Assembly (NCBI GenBank): GCA_031273835.1
Contig: JAISRD010000059.1
Location: 1-7,417 of the forward strand
Length of the DNA: 7,417 bases
Reading direction: 5' to 3'
Source of the DNA: Treponema sp.
Lineage (GTDB): Bacteria > Spirochaetota > Spirochaetia > Treponematales > Breznakiellaceae
Both the position numbers and the translations under genes were made by a program. Positions 1 to 6,397 of this stretch are shown here, piece after piece. The first letter of the stretch is position 1, and the number at the start of each line of letters is the position of its first letter. The notes beneath the pieces are model-generated. The model saw nothing but the letters and a program-made list of their open reading frames with translations, was not told the origin of the DNA and made no database searches.

Positions 1-1047
1 CCTTCGGTGAACGCTTCGATCATCAAGTTCCTCGGGTTCGAGCAGATCTTCAAAAACAGCCTCACCACCCTCCCCATCGGGGGCGCCAAGGGGGGCGCGG
101 ATTTTGATCCCAAGGGCAAAAGCGACGGGGAGGTTATGCGTTTCTGCCAGAGCTTTATGACCGAACTGTGCCGCCACATCGGCGCCGACACGGATGTTCC
201 CGCCGGGGATATAGGGGTGGGGGCCCGGGAGATAGGCTTTCTTTTCGGCCAGTACAAGCGGCTGAACAACCAGTTTTCCGGGGTGTTGACCGGCAAGGGG
301 CTGTCCTACGGCGGTTCCCTGGCCCGCACCGAGGCTACCGGTTACGGCCTCTGTTATTTTACCGAGGAGATGCTGAACCAGGCCGGCAGGACCTTTAAGG
401 GCCGGCAGGTGGCGATTTCGGGATCGGGCAACGTGGCGATCTTCGCCGCGGAAAAGGCCCGGCAGCTGGGGGCGAAGGTCATTACCCTTTCGGATTCAAA
501 CGGGTTTATCTATGACGAAAGGGGGGTAAACCTTGAGCTGGTTAAGGAGATCAAGCTTTCCAGGCGGGGGAGGCTCGCCGAGTACGCGGAAACGGAAAAG
601 GCCGCGGAATACCACGAGGGCCGGGGGATCTGGAAGCTTAAGTGCAGCGTCGCCCTCCCCTGCGCCACCCAGAACGAACTGGACGAGGAAGACGCCCGGG
701 CCCTTATCGAGAACGGCTGCTTTGCCGTGGCGGAGGGGGCCAACATGCCCTCGACCCCCCAGGCGGTGGAGTTGTTTATCAAGGCCGGGATACTCTTCGG
801 CCCGGCCAAGGCGGCCAACGCCGGAGGGGTGGCCACCTCGGCCCTGGAGATGAGCCAGAACTCCATGCGGCTTTCCTGGACCTTCGAGGAGGTCGACGCC
901 CGGCTCAAGGAGATCATGCGGACGATCTTCCGTAATACCTACCGGGCCTCGGTGGAGTACGGCGTTACGGGGAACCTCGCGGCGGGGGCGAACATAGCGG
1001 GGTTCCTCAAAGTGGCCGACGCCATGCTTGCCTACGGGATTATTTAG
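1..1047 (+). CDS. gdhA: NADP-type glutamate dehydrogenase, 5'-truncated by window edge
   Basis: This gene makes or consumes glutamate by reversible reductive amination of 2-oxoglutarate, a main route of ammonium assimilation in the cytoplasm. The reading frame is already open at base 1 (Pro-Ser-Val-Asn), so the GTG at 7 is an internal Val codon; about 95-100 N-terminal residues of a family usually near 445-450 residues are missing. Visible motifs, numbered from base 7, are the substrate-binding segment LPIGGAKGGADFDPKGKSD with its lysine at about residue 28, the catalytic-Asp segment PAGDIGVG near 65-72, and the dinucleotide-binding turn GSGNVA near 139-144 of the Rossmann domain. The later AEGANMPST and GPAKAANAGGVATSALEMSQN blocks are typical of the hexameric bacterial enzyme. 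The usual GGGKGG reads GGAKGG here, a mild substitution. The frame is intact to TAG at 1045-1047. That stop also forms the left edge of a TA-flanked hairpin element. Family assignment is very secure; NADP rather than NAD preference is inferred from overall resemblance. Confidence 0.97.
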   Translation, partial: PSVNASIIKFLGFEQIFKNSLTTLPIGGAKGGADFDPKGKSDGEVMRFCQSFMTELCRHIGADTDVPAGDIGVGAREIGFLFGQYKRLNNQFSGVLTGKGLSYGGSLARTEATGYGLCYFTEEMLNQAGRTFKGRQVAISGSGNVAIFAAEKARQLGAKVITLSDSNGFIYDERGVNLELVKEIKLSRRGRLAEYAETEKAAEYHEGRGIWKLKCSVALPCATQNELDEEDARALIENGCFAVAEGANMPSTPQAVELFIKAGILFGPAKAANAGGVATSALEMSQNSMRLSWTFEEVDARLKEIMRTIFRNTYRASVEYGVTGNLAAGANIAGFLKVADAMLAYGII

Positions 1048-1157
1048 TGTCTGTCCACAAAGTCGGTTACTTTGCGGACAGACCTTGCATTTGCATACGC
1101 AAATGCGGTTTTCAAGGAAGCCTGTCCATAATGTGTCTACATTATGGACAGACTCTA
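1045..1157. repeat. TA-flanked triple-hairpin element between convergent genes
   Basis: The whole gap between gdhA and the methyltransferase is one compact inverted-repeat structure. Its ends form a 13-base inverted repeat with one mismatch: TAGTGTCTGTCCA at 1045-1057 against TGGACAGACTCTA at 1145-1157. Inside are three hairpins: 1049-1083 (15-base arms, loop CGGTT), 1087-1106 (perfect 8-base stem GCATTTGC/GCAAATGC, loop ATAC) and 1120-1153 (15-base arms, loop GTCT). The outer two share the arm start G(T/C)CTGTCCA and are themselves related. Each outer hairpin has one imperfect position that would be A-C in plus-strand RNA but G-U in minus-strand RNA, so the minus-strand transcript, running out of the methyltransferase, folds slightly better. 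No T-run follows any stem, so it is not a textbook terminator, though it may block read-through from both sides. The TA at both edges suggests a MITE-like insertion. Function unknown. Confidence 0.75.
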
Positions 1158-1158
1158 T

Positions 1159-2073
1159 TTAGGGGGCCCCGCCCTTCCTCCCCAGGGCGATAAGTTTACC
1201 CGCCCTGTGGTCGTAGGGGGATTCGTCCCAATCGCCGTAGAGTTCCACTTCGGAAAAGCCCGAGTCCAGCAAAAGCCGCCTGAGTTCCGAGGCGGCGTAC
1301 AGGCGGTGGGTAAAGGTTTTCTCCGTTATCCGCCCCTTTGTTCGTTCTGTTTGACCGGTTTGTTCTATCGTACCGCTCCCCCGGCCCGGATTCCCCTGAT
1401 CTATCAATATCCAGGTGTTCCGCAGGGCCGACCAGGAATCAAGGCTTTCGTACCGGGTAAGCACGTAGTATCCCGCCCGTTCAAACCATTCGCCTTTAAC
1501 AAAGTCCCGGACGACAAGCTCCTTGCCCAGGGTCTCAATCATCAGCGTACCGCCGGGTTTGAGGGATTCCCACGCGTTCCGCACCATAAGGGCGTCGTCC
1601 CGTGGGTCTTCAAAGTAACCGAAGGAATTATACAGGTTGATGGCAAGATCAAAGGCGCCGGGCCGCTTGAAGGAACGGACATCCTCAAGGATAAACTCGG
1701 CATCCAGACCCTCGCGATCCCTGTCTTCCCGGGCGGCCCGGAGGTAGCTTTCGGTGATGTCCACGCCGGTAACGGAAAAGCCCCGGCGGGCCAATTCCAG
1801 GCCTATGCGGCCGAAGCCGCAGCACAGGTCCAGGCAGCGGGGGGCCGCTGCGCCCGGCCCCCCGGCCGTTACGCCGGGGTCTCCCGCTTCGCTGGCTTTA
1901 GCGCCCGCCTCCTCCGCCCGGTAGAGCTTAAGCCGGGCAAGGGCGGTAACGCCGTCGGCAACCGCCGGCGCCTCGGCCCAGCGGGGGCCGTCAAACATGA
2001 CGGGGGCAAAGCGCCCCCAAAATTCACCGTCGTTAAACCATTCTTCTTTACGGACCTTCATCTTTTTCCGCAT
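1159..2073 (-). CDS. Class I SAM-dependent methyltransferase, substrate unknown
   Basis: This is a predicted cytoplasmic methyltransferase of the Methyltransf_11/25 type, 304 residues. The SAM-binding glycine motif is LDLCCGFGR (residues 81-89), followed by the acidic ribose-binding residue in GVDITE (Asp105), a motif II-like ILEDVRSF (128-135), then FDLAINLYNSFGYF (141-154) and the post-motif LKPGGTLMIE (171-180). The substrate-defining part is not recognisable. Two stretches look inserted: a Gly/Ala-rich linker of about 25 residues (54-78) just before motif I, and a polar segment (227-248) between a tryptophan-containing strand and TFTHRLYAASEL. The ATG at 2073 has a GGGG stretch five bases upstream. 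An ATG at 2061 is a possible alternative, because a TATAAT hexamer (minus strand, 2077-2072) overlaps the first ATG. The gene converges on gdhA and diverges from the lipoprotein gene. The long open frame on the opposite strand across this region has no recognisable protein features. Confidence 0.9.
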   Translation of the reverse strand: MRKKMKVRKEEWFNDGEFWGRFAPVMFDGPRWAEAPAVADGVTALARLKLYRAEEAGAKASEAGDPGVTAGGPGAAAPRCLDLCCGFGRIGLELARRGFSVTGVDITESYLRAAREDRDREGLDAEFILEDVRSFKRPGAFDLAINLYNSFGYFEDPRDDALMVRNAWESLKPGGTLMIETLGKELVVRDFVKGEWFERAGYYVLTRYESLDSWSALRNTWILIDQGNPGRGSGTIEQTGQTERTKGRITEKTFTHRLYAASELRRLLLDSGFSEVELYGDWDESPYDHRAGKLIALGRKGGAP

Positions 2074-2089
2074 TATACCCCATTGCGTC

Positions 2090-2117
2090 TTGACAAACCA
2101 GCGTAAAGGGCCAAAAT
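2090..2117 (+). promoter_or_regulatory. Candidate promoter for the lipoprotein gene, near-leaderless
   Basis: TTGACA (2090-2095) matches the sigma-70 -35 consensus exactly. After a 16-base spacer comes CAAAAT (2112-2117), matching four of six -10 positions. The ATG at 2125 lies eight bases beyond the -10, so transcription would begin at or next to the start codon. No Shine-Dalgarno sequence lies at a normal distance; the nearest purine stretch, AAAGGG, ends 14 bases upstream of the ATG. The promoter sits in the short divergent gap with the methyltransferase gene. Inferred from sequence only. Confidence 0.45.
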
Positions 2118-2124
2118 TTAAGTA

Positions 2125-2901
2125 ATGAAACGTTTAGTCATTTTTGTATGTGTTACGGCGGTTCTGATGATTTCCTGCGCCGCCGCGGAGGGCTCAAGTC
2201 CCTTTACCGGCTATTCCTACAACGAATCCGTCAAGGCCTTTGAGAAGGCCGAACCGGAGGAGAACCGCGAGGCGAATCTGTTTTTCAACCTCTTTGACGT
2301 TTCCCGGTCCGGCCCGCTTCGGGATCTGGTACGGCAGCTTCTCTATAACGGACAGAGCGCCGAAGAATACGCCCGGCAGAAAAGCAGGGCCTGGAAGAAG
2401 GACTACCGGGAAAGCGCGGCAAACAACCCCGGGTATGTTATGGACTGGAATTATGATGAGGAGCACAGTCTGGCAAGCGCCGGGACCTTTGCGGTCATTA
2501 CGGTAAGTATTTCGGAATTCACCGGCGGCGCCCATCCCAACTGGTTTCAAACCAGCCATGTGCTCGATCTGGAAACCCCCAGGCGGCTCGGCCTTGACGA
2601 TATTATTTCACAAGCGGGTTTCCCCAATCTCTATACCTTTATCGACAGGGAACTCCGCCTGCTTTCGGAAGAGAAAAGCGGCGAAGTCCTTCCCCCACGG
2701 GCTCCCCTTTCGGACGGCATTTTTTTTGAGGACAGCATCCTGCCCGGAGACTTTTATCCCTCCGGGGAGGGTCTTTGTTTTCAGTGGGACCCCTACGAAA
2801 TAGCGCCCTATACTTACGGCGGAATAGAAATTACCCTCGGCTGGCAGGAATTGGGTCTGAGCCCTGAGGGGGAAAGTCTGTCCGCCGCCTTCGGAGACTG
2901 A
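2125..2901 (+). CDS. Probable lipoprotein with DUF3298 (RsiV-like) C-terminal domain
   Basis: This is a 258-residue exported protein of unknown role. It starts with a short basic N-terminus and a hydrophobic stretch (MKRLVIFVCVTAVLMIS), ending at Cys18 in the context LMISC. That fits the relaxed spirochaetal lipobox better than the strict E. coli one, so a lipid-anchored periplasmic or outer-membrane protein is likely. The mature part contains TVSISEFTGGAHPNW (126-140) and, near the end, FYPSGEGLCFQWDPYEIAPY followed by YGGIEITL (about 210-237). The layout resembles DUF4163/DUF3298 proteins, the fold of the extracytoplasmic part of the anti-sigma factor RsiV. No transmembrane anti-sigma region is present, so it is not RsiV itself. 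The gene stands apart from its neighbours: divergent from the methyltransferase and 72 bases before the next gene, which has its own strong ribosome-binding site. A run of eight T bases lies inside the frame at 2720-2727. Lipidation is inferred; the domain call is fairly secure. Confidence 0.8.
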   Translation: MKRLVIFVCVTAVLMISCAAAEGSSPFTGYSYNESVKAFEKAEPEENREANLFFNLFDVSRSGPLRDLVRQLLYNGQSAEEYARQKSRAWKKDYRESAANNPGYVMDWNYDEEHSLASAGTFAVITVSISEFTGGAHPNWFQTSHVLDLETPRRLGLDDIISQAGFPNLYTFIDRELRLLSEEKSGEVLPPRAPLSDGIFFEDSILPGDFYPSGEGLCFQWDPYEIAPYTYGGIEITLGWQELGLSPEGESLSAAFGD

Positions 2902-2928
2902 CCCGCATGGAAACAAAAGGATTTTACA

Positions 2929-2957
2929 TTAACCGGCCTGCGGGTTTCTCCGATAAT
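2929..2957 (+). promoter_or_regulatory. Candidate promoter for the cyclase operon
   Basis: TTAACC (2929-2934) and GATAAT (2952-2957) are separated by 17 bases and match the sigma-70 consensus at four and five of six positions. The predicted transcript would start at about 2963-2965, inside the purine-rich AGGAGGAGGAAT (2960-2971), leaving only a very short leader that keeps part of that Shine-Dalgarno sequence. An inverted repeat ACCCGCA (2901-2907) / TGCGGGT (2939-2945) overlaps the promoter spacer; its loop is 31 bases and no T-run follows, so it is a poor terminator and could be an operator or chance. Confidence 0.4.
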
Positions 2958-2973
2958 CTAGGAGGAGGAATCT

Positions 2974-3213
2974 ATGAAACGGTACTGCATCAAAAGCCGG
3001 CCCGACAGGTCGGAATACCTTGACATCCTCAGCGAGACCGACAATGGCTACAAGATCAGACATACCAGATTGAGCGACGGGGATGAACGGATCAGCGAGG
3101 AATTCATTGAACGTCACCTGTTTGATATCTGCGTAAAAACCGGATACCTTTCGGAGCTGACCGCCCACGCGGACCGTTCCGCCGGCAGGGAGCTGACCGC
3201 CGCCATCGCCTGA
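2974..3213 (+). CDS. Small protein of unknown function, translationally coupled to cyclase
   Basis: This 79-residue soluble protein has no recognised domain, signal peptide or membrane segment. It begins MKRYCIKSRPDRSEYLDIL and contains a central charged region with the segment RISEEFIERHLFDICVKTGYL (roughly residues 39-59) that should be helical; the end is Ala-rich (RELTAAIA). It is called real because a very strong ribosome-binding site, AGGAGGAGG, ends five bases before the ATG, and because its TGA stop shares a base with the ATG of the cyclase (TGATG at 3211-3215), the hallmark of translational coupling. This suggests a role linked to the cyclase, for example as a partner or regulator, but that is inference from position only. 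Composition matches the neighbours, with no sign of recent transfer. It has only two cysteines and no metal-binding cluster. Confidence 0.75.
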   Translation: MKRYCIKSRPDRSEYLDILSETDNGYKIRHTRLSDGDERISEEFIERHLFDICVKTGYLSELTAHADRSAGRELTAAIA

Positions 3214-4910
3214 TGAAAATACGGGCAAAGATCTTCCTGGTCGTACTCCCCCTGATTGCCGTTACGCTCTGCCTGGCGGAGACCGCTTCTTACTTTAACG
3301 CCGTCAACGGCGTTACCCGGATAGCCCGGCGCTTTTTAGGATTCAAGGCCGCGGAACTGCAAAAATACGCCGAAAGCCAGTGGAATCTGCTTGCCGAAAA
3401 CAACTATGACTCAAGGCCCGACATGATCCTGGCGGCCCAGGAAGCGGCGGCGGCCTATGCCCGCAGCATAGTTTTAAGCGATACCGAGCTTATCCTGGCG
3501 GTGGACAGCCTGGGCAGCCTGGCCATGTCCACTGCTCCGCTGACCTTTGAGGACGGGGAACAGGAGTACCTCATGTCCCTTCTGGAGGAGGAAAAGGAGG
3601 GCCTCAATACCGCAAGGCTGGGCGGAAAAGAAAGGATTTTCACCGCCTTCTATTTTACCCCCTTTGGCTGGTATGTGCTTTTGACCGAGGAACCGGCGGT
3701 ATTTTATGCCGACGCGGAAAAGATCCGCCTCCAAACGATTATCACCCTGGCCATTTCCGTCGCTGCGGCGGCGGTCCTGCTCATGATCTTAAGCGCCCAT
3801 GTAACCAGGCCCCTGGGCCGGGTTGTGGCGGCCATGGAGGGCATCATAGCCGGGGGAAACCTTGACGCCAGGGCGCCTGTGGAATACCAGGACGAGACGG
3901 GACGGCTGGCCTTAACCTTTAACACGATGATGGGCGAGCTGGAAGGGGCCTATATGCGGATCAAGGGGCAGGCCTTTGAGGCGGCCCTGGCCCAAAAGAA
4001 GGAAGCGCGGATCAGGCAGATCTTCCAGAAGTACGTCCCCAGGGATCTGATCGATAAATTTTTCGCCTCCCCCGAATCAATGTTGGTGGGGGATAATAGA
4101 ACCCTGGCCATACTCTTTTCCGATATACGGAGTTTTACCTCCATATCCGAGGGGCTTGCCCCGGACGAACTGGTACTATCCCTGAACCGCTATTTTTCGG
4201 GCCAGGTGGACATTATCATGAACCGCAGCGGCATCGTGGACAAATACATAGGGGACGCGATCATGGCCTTTTGGGGCGCCCCGGTACAGCACGGCGACGA
4301 CGCCCTGCAGTCGGTACTTTCGGGATTAGACATGCTTGATGCGGTAAAGCTTTTTAATGAAAAACAACGGGAAGCGGGCAGGAGCGAATTCCACATCGGT
4401 ATAGGGATCAACTACGGAACCGTTACGGTGGGCAACATAGGCAGCGAGCGTAAAATGGACTACACGGTCATCGGCGACACGGTAAACCTCGCCTCCCGCA
4501 TGGAGGGGCTCACCAAACCCTACCGGGAGGAAATTCTTATCAGCGAAGGCCTTTGCGCGGAACTGGAAAAATCCGGCCCGCCGGCCCTGGAAGCGGCGGG
4601 GCTGAGCGGGCCCCTGCCTGTACGGTTTCTGGATACCGTGGCGGTAAAGGGAAAAAGCCGGGGCGTGAAGATATACACCGTCCGCCGCAGCCTTAACGCC
4701 GAAGAGAAACGGGCCTGGTCTCTCCACAATGAGGGGATGGAACTGTACTACAAGCGGGCCTTCGGCGGGGCGGCGTCAAAGTTTGAGGAGGTCCTCGCCG
4801 TCCTGCCCGGGGACTTTAACGCGCAAAATCTGCTCGACCGCTGCCGGGCCTGCGCGTCAGCTCCGCCGCCCCCTGACTGGGACGGCGTTGAGGTGATGAA
4901 GACAAAATGA
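3213..4910 (+). CDS. Membrane-bound class IIIb adenylate cyclase with Cache-like sensor and HAMP
   Basis: This enzyme is predicted to make cAMP from ATP at the inner membrane in response to an external signal. In order, the 565 residues comprise a first membrane helix (about 7-26), an extracytoplasmic sensor (about 33-170) ending in the Cache-like FGWYVLLTEEPAVFY, a second membrane helix (about 174-195), a HAMP domain (about 196-250), a coiled linker, the class III cyclase domain (about 290-480) and a C-terminal tail with one TPR-like helical pair. Catalytic residues are visible: metal-binding Asp304 (LFSDIRSFTS) and Asp348 (KYIGDAIMAFWG), base-selecting Lys344, Thr418 in MDYTVIGDTVN, Asn425 and Arg429. 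Thr at the position of mammalian Asp1018 marks class IIIb, a group often stimulated by bicarbonate; Lys plus Thr predicts adenylate rather than guanylate cyclase activity. Its ATG overlaps the stop of the upstream small gene and has no separate ribosome-binding site. The tail ends PPPPDWDGVEVMKTK, of unknown role. Confidence 0.93.
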   Translation: MKIRAKIFLVVLPLIAVTLCLAETASYFNAVNGVTRIARRFLGFKAAELQKYAESQWNLLAENNYDSRPDMILAAQEAAAAYARSIVLSDTELILAVDSLGSLAMSTAPLTFEDGEQEYLMSLLEEEKEGLNTARLGGKERIFTAFYFTPFGWYVLLTEEPAVFYADAEKIRLQTIITLAISVAAAAVLLMILSAHVTRPLGRVVAAMEGIIAGGNLDARAPVEYQDETGRLALTFNTMMGELEGAYMRIKGQAFEAALAQKKEARIRQIFQKYVPRDLIDKFFASPESMLVGDNRTLAILFSDIRSFTSISEGLAPDELVLSLNRYFSGQVDIIMNRSGIVDKYIGDAIMAFWGAPVQHGDDALQSVLSGLDMLDAVKLFNEKQREAGRSEFHIGIGINYGTVTVGNIGSERKMDYTVIGDTVNLASRMEGLTKPYREEILISEGLCAELEKSGPPALEAAGLSGPLPVRFLDTVAVKGKSRGVKIYTVRRSLNAEEKRAWSLHNEGMELYYKRAFGGAASKFEEVLAVLPGDFNAQNLLDRCRACASAPPPPDWDGVEVMKTK

Positions 4911-4918
4911 ACCCACCC

Positions 4919-4930
4919 GGGGTATACCCC
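4919..4930. promoter_or_regulatory. Perfect 12-base palindrome upstream of ahcY
   Basis: GGGGTATACCCC is a perfect palindrome starting nine bases after the cyclase stop and ending six bases before the candidate -35 of ahcY. As a hairpin it would have only four G-C pairs and a TATA loop; the nearest T-run (4942-4947) is 11 bases away, so a terminator is unlikely. Its position suits a dimeric regulator site, but no specific regulator is implied. Confidence 0.35.
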
Positions 4931-4936
4931 TAAGCA

Positions 4937-4965
4937 TTGCCTTTTTTCTGTTTCTTCAATACTAT
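4937..4965 (+). promoter_or_regulatory. Candidate promoter for ahcY, giving a leaderless transcript
   Basis: TTGCCT (4937-4942) and TACTAT (4960-4965) are spaced by exactly 17 bases, each matching four of six sigma-70 positions. Seven bases separate the -10 from the ATG at 4973, so the transcript should start at or beside the start codon. The stretch before the ATG is pyrimidine-rich (TTTTTTCTGTTTCTTCAA) with no Shine-Dalgarno sequence, which supports leaderless translation. The same geometry is seen upstream of the gene at 2125. Confidence 0.45.
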
Positions 4966-4972
4966 CATCAGC

Positions 4973-6397
4973 ATGGAATACAAGATACACGATATAAACC
5001 TGGCCTCCTGGGGGCGTAAGGAATTGGACGTGGCCGAACAGGAAATGCCCGGCCTTATGGCTATCCGGAAAAAATACTCAGGTGAGAAGCCCCTCGCCGG
5101 GGCCCGTATCACCGGCTCACTCCACATGACCATACAAACCGGGGTGCTCATTGAAACCCTCACCGCCCTGGGCGCCCAGGTGAGGTGGTGCAGCTGCAAT
5201 ATCTTCTCCACCCAGGACCACGCCGCCGCCGCTGCGGTTGTGGGGGGGGGGACCGAATCCGCCCCGGCGGGGGTTCCGGTGTTCGCCTGGAAGGGTGAAA
5301 GCCTCAGGGAGTACTGGTGGTGCACCGAACGGGCCCTGGACTTCGGCGGCGGCCTGGGCCCCAATCTGATCGTGGATGACGGCGGCGACGCCACGCTGAT
5401 GATACACAAGGGCTATGCCGCGGAAAAGGACGGTGCGGTCCTCAAGGTCAGGCCGGACGGCGAGGATGAGGAAGAACTTTATAAGTGCCTTGGGGAGCTT
5501 CTTTCCAAAGACGGGGAACGCTGGGCGCGGACGGTAAGGGACTGGAAGGGGGTTTCGGAAGAAACGACCACCGGCGTTCACCGGCTCTATCAGATGATGG
5601 AAGCAGGAACCCTTCTGGTCCCCGCCGTTAACGTAAACGATTCGGTAACCAAATCCAAGTTTGACAACCTCTACGGCTGCAGGGAATCCCTGGTGGACGG
5701 AATCAAGCGGGCCACCGATGTGATGACCGCCGGAAAAGTCGCCGTAGTCTGCGGATACGGCGATGTGGGCAAGGGTTCCGCCCAAAGCCTTAGAGGCATG
5801 GGCGCCCGGGTGGTGGTAACCGAGATTGACCCCATCTGCGCGCTTCAGGCAGCCATGGCGGGCTACGAGGTAAACACGGTGGAAGACACCCTGGGCTGGG
5901 CGGACATCTATGTCACCGCCACGGGCAACCGGGACATCATCACCCTGGAGCACATGAAGAAAATGAAGGATCAGGCCATCGTCTGCAACATCGGCCATTT
6001 TGACAACGAGATACAGATGTCCCGGCTGAACAGGGAAGAGGGGGTAAAGCGGCTTAATATCAAACCCCAGGTGGACAAGTACATCTTCCCCGACGGGCAC
6101 GAGATCTTTGTCCTTGCCGAAGGACGGCTGGTAAACTTAGGGTGTGCCACGGGCCACCCGAGTTTTGTCATGTCCAATTCCTTCGCAAACCAGACCCTGG
6201 CCCAGATCGATCTATGGAAAAACCGGGACAGCTACAAGCCCCAGGTTTACCGGCTGTCGAAAAAACTTGACGAGGAAGTGGCCCGGCTGCATTTAGCCAA
6301 GATAGGGGTTAAACTTACGGTGCTCAAGCCGGATCAGGCCGCCTATATCGGAGTGCCCGTGGAAGGGCCCTTCAAGGCGGATCACTACCGATATTAG
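4973..6397 (+). CDS. ahcY: S-adenosylhomocysteinase (SAH hydrolase)
   Basis: This cytoplasmic NAD-dependent enzyme splits S-adenosylhomocysteine reversibly into adenosine and homocysteine, relieving product inhibition of methyltransferases and feeding the methionine cycle. From the ATG at 4973 it has 474 residues, starting MEYKIHDINLASWGRKEL as the family does; the in-frame TTG at 4937 would add only a pyrimidine-encoded extension. Visible residues are His51 (SLHMTIQTGVLIETL), the VDDGGDATLMIHKGY region (134-148), Glu197 (SEETTTGVHRLY), Lys227 and Asp231 (NDSVTKSKFDNLYG), the NAD-binding GYGDVGKG (261-268) and the terminal FKADHYRY, whose Lys468 and Tyr472 reach into the neighbouring subunit's cofactor site. 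The roughly 40-residue insert at about 151-190 is normal for bacterial and plant forms and absent from the human enzyme. All catalytic residues are present. A run of ten G bases (5242-5251) encodes three glycines near residues 91-93. No riboswitch fits the 62-base upstream gap. The TAG stop is the left edge of a palindromic element. Confidence 0.97.
   Translation: MEYKIHDINLASWGRKELDVAEQEMPGLMAIRKKYSGEKPLAGARITGSLHMTIQTGVLIETLTALGAQVRWCSCNIFSTQDHAAAAAVVGGGTESAPAGVPVFAWKGESLREYWWCTERALDFGGGLGPNLIVDDGGDATLMIHKGYAAEKDGAVLKVRPDGEDEEELYKCLGELLSKDGERWARTVRDWKGVSEETTTGVHRLYQMMEAGTLLVPAVNVNDSVTKSKFDNLYGCRESLVDGIKRATDVMTAGKVAVVCGYGDVGKGSAQSLRGMGARVVVTEIDPICALQAAMAGYEVNTVEDTLGWADIYVTATGNRDIITLEHMKKMKDQAIVCNIGHFDNEIQMSRLNREEGVKRLNIKPQVDKYIFPDGHEIFVLAEGRLVNLGCATGHPSFVMSNSFANQTLAQIDLWKNRDSYKPQVYRLSKKLDEEVARLHLAKIGVKLTVLKPDQAAYIGVPVEGPFKADHYRY

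Noticed and set aside
1144..2106. A 320-codon open frame on the plus strand opposite the methyltransferase gene
   Set aside because: Its translation shows no recognisable domain and is rich in Pro, Gly and Lys, as expected of the antisense frame of a GC-rich gene. The minus-strand frame has clear SAM-binding motifs.
2720..2727. Run of eight T bases in the lipoprotein gene as a phase-variation switch
   Set aside because: Eight is short for a switch, and it simply encodes Phe-Phe in IFFED in a conserved part of the domain; weaker evidence than the G tract in ahcY.
2901..2945. Intrinsic terminator after the lipoprotein gene (ACCCGCA/TGCGGGT)
   Set aside because: The stem is only seven pairs with a 31-base loop and there is no following T-run.
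4911..4972. SAH or SAM riboswitch upstream of ahcY
   Set aside because: The gap is only 62 bases, largely pyrimidine-rich, and lacks the stems and pseudoknot such riboswitches need.
4937..4975. TTG at 4937 as the ahcY start
   Set aside because: It would add 12 residues (MPFFCFFNTIIS) not typical of the family; the ATG at 4973 gives the standard AhcY N-terminus. The TTG fits better as part of a -35 hexamer.
5117..6100. A 327-codon open frame antisense to ahcY
   Set aside because: It lies wholly inside the strongly conserved ahcY frame, has no ribosome-binding site and encodes no recognisable domain.
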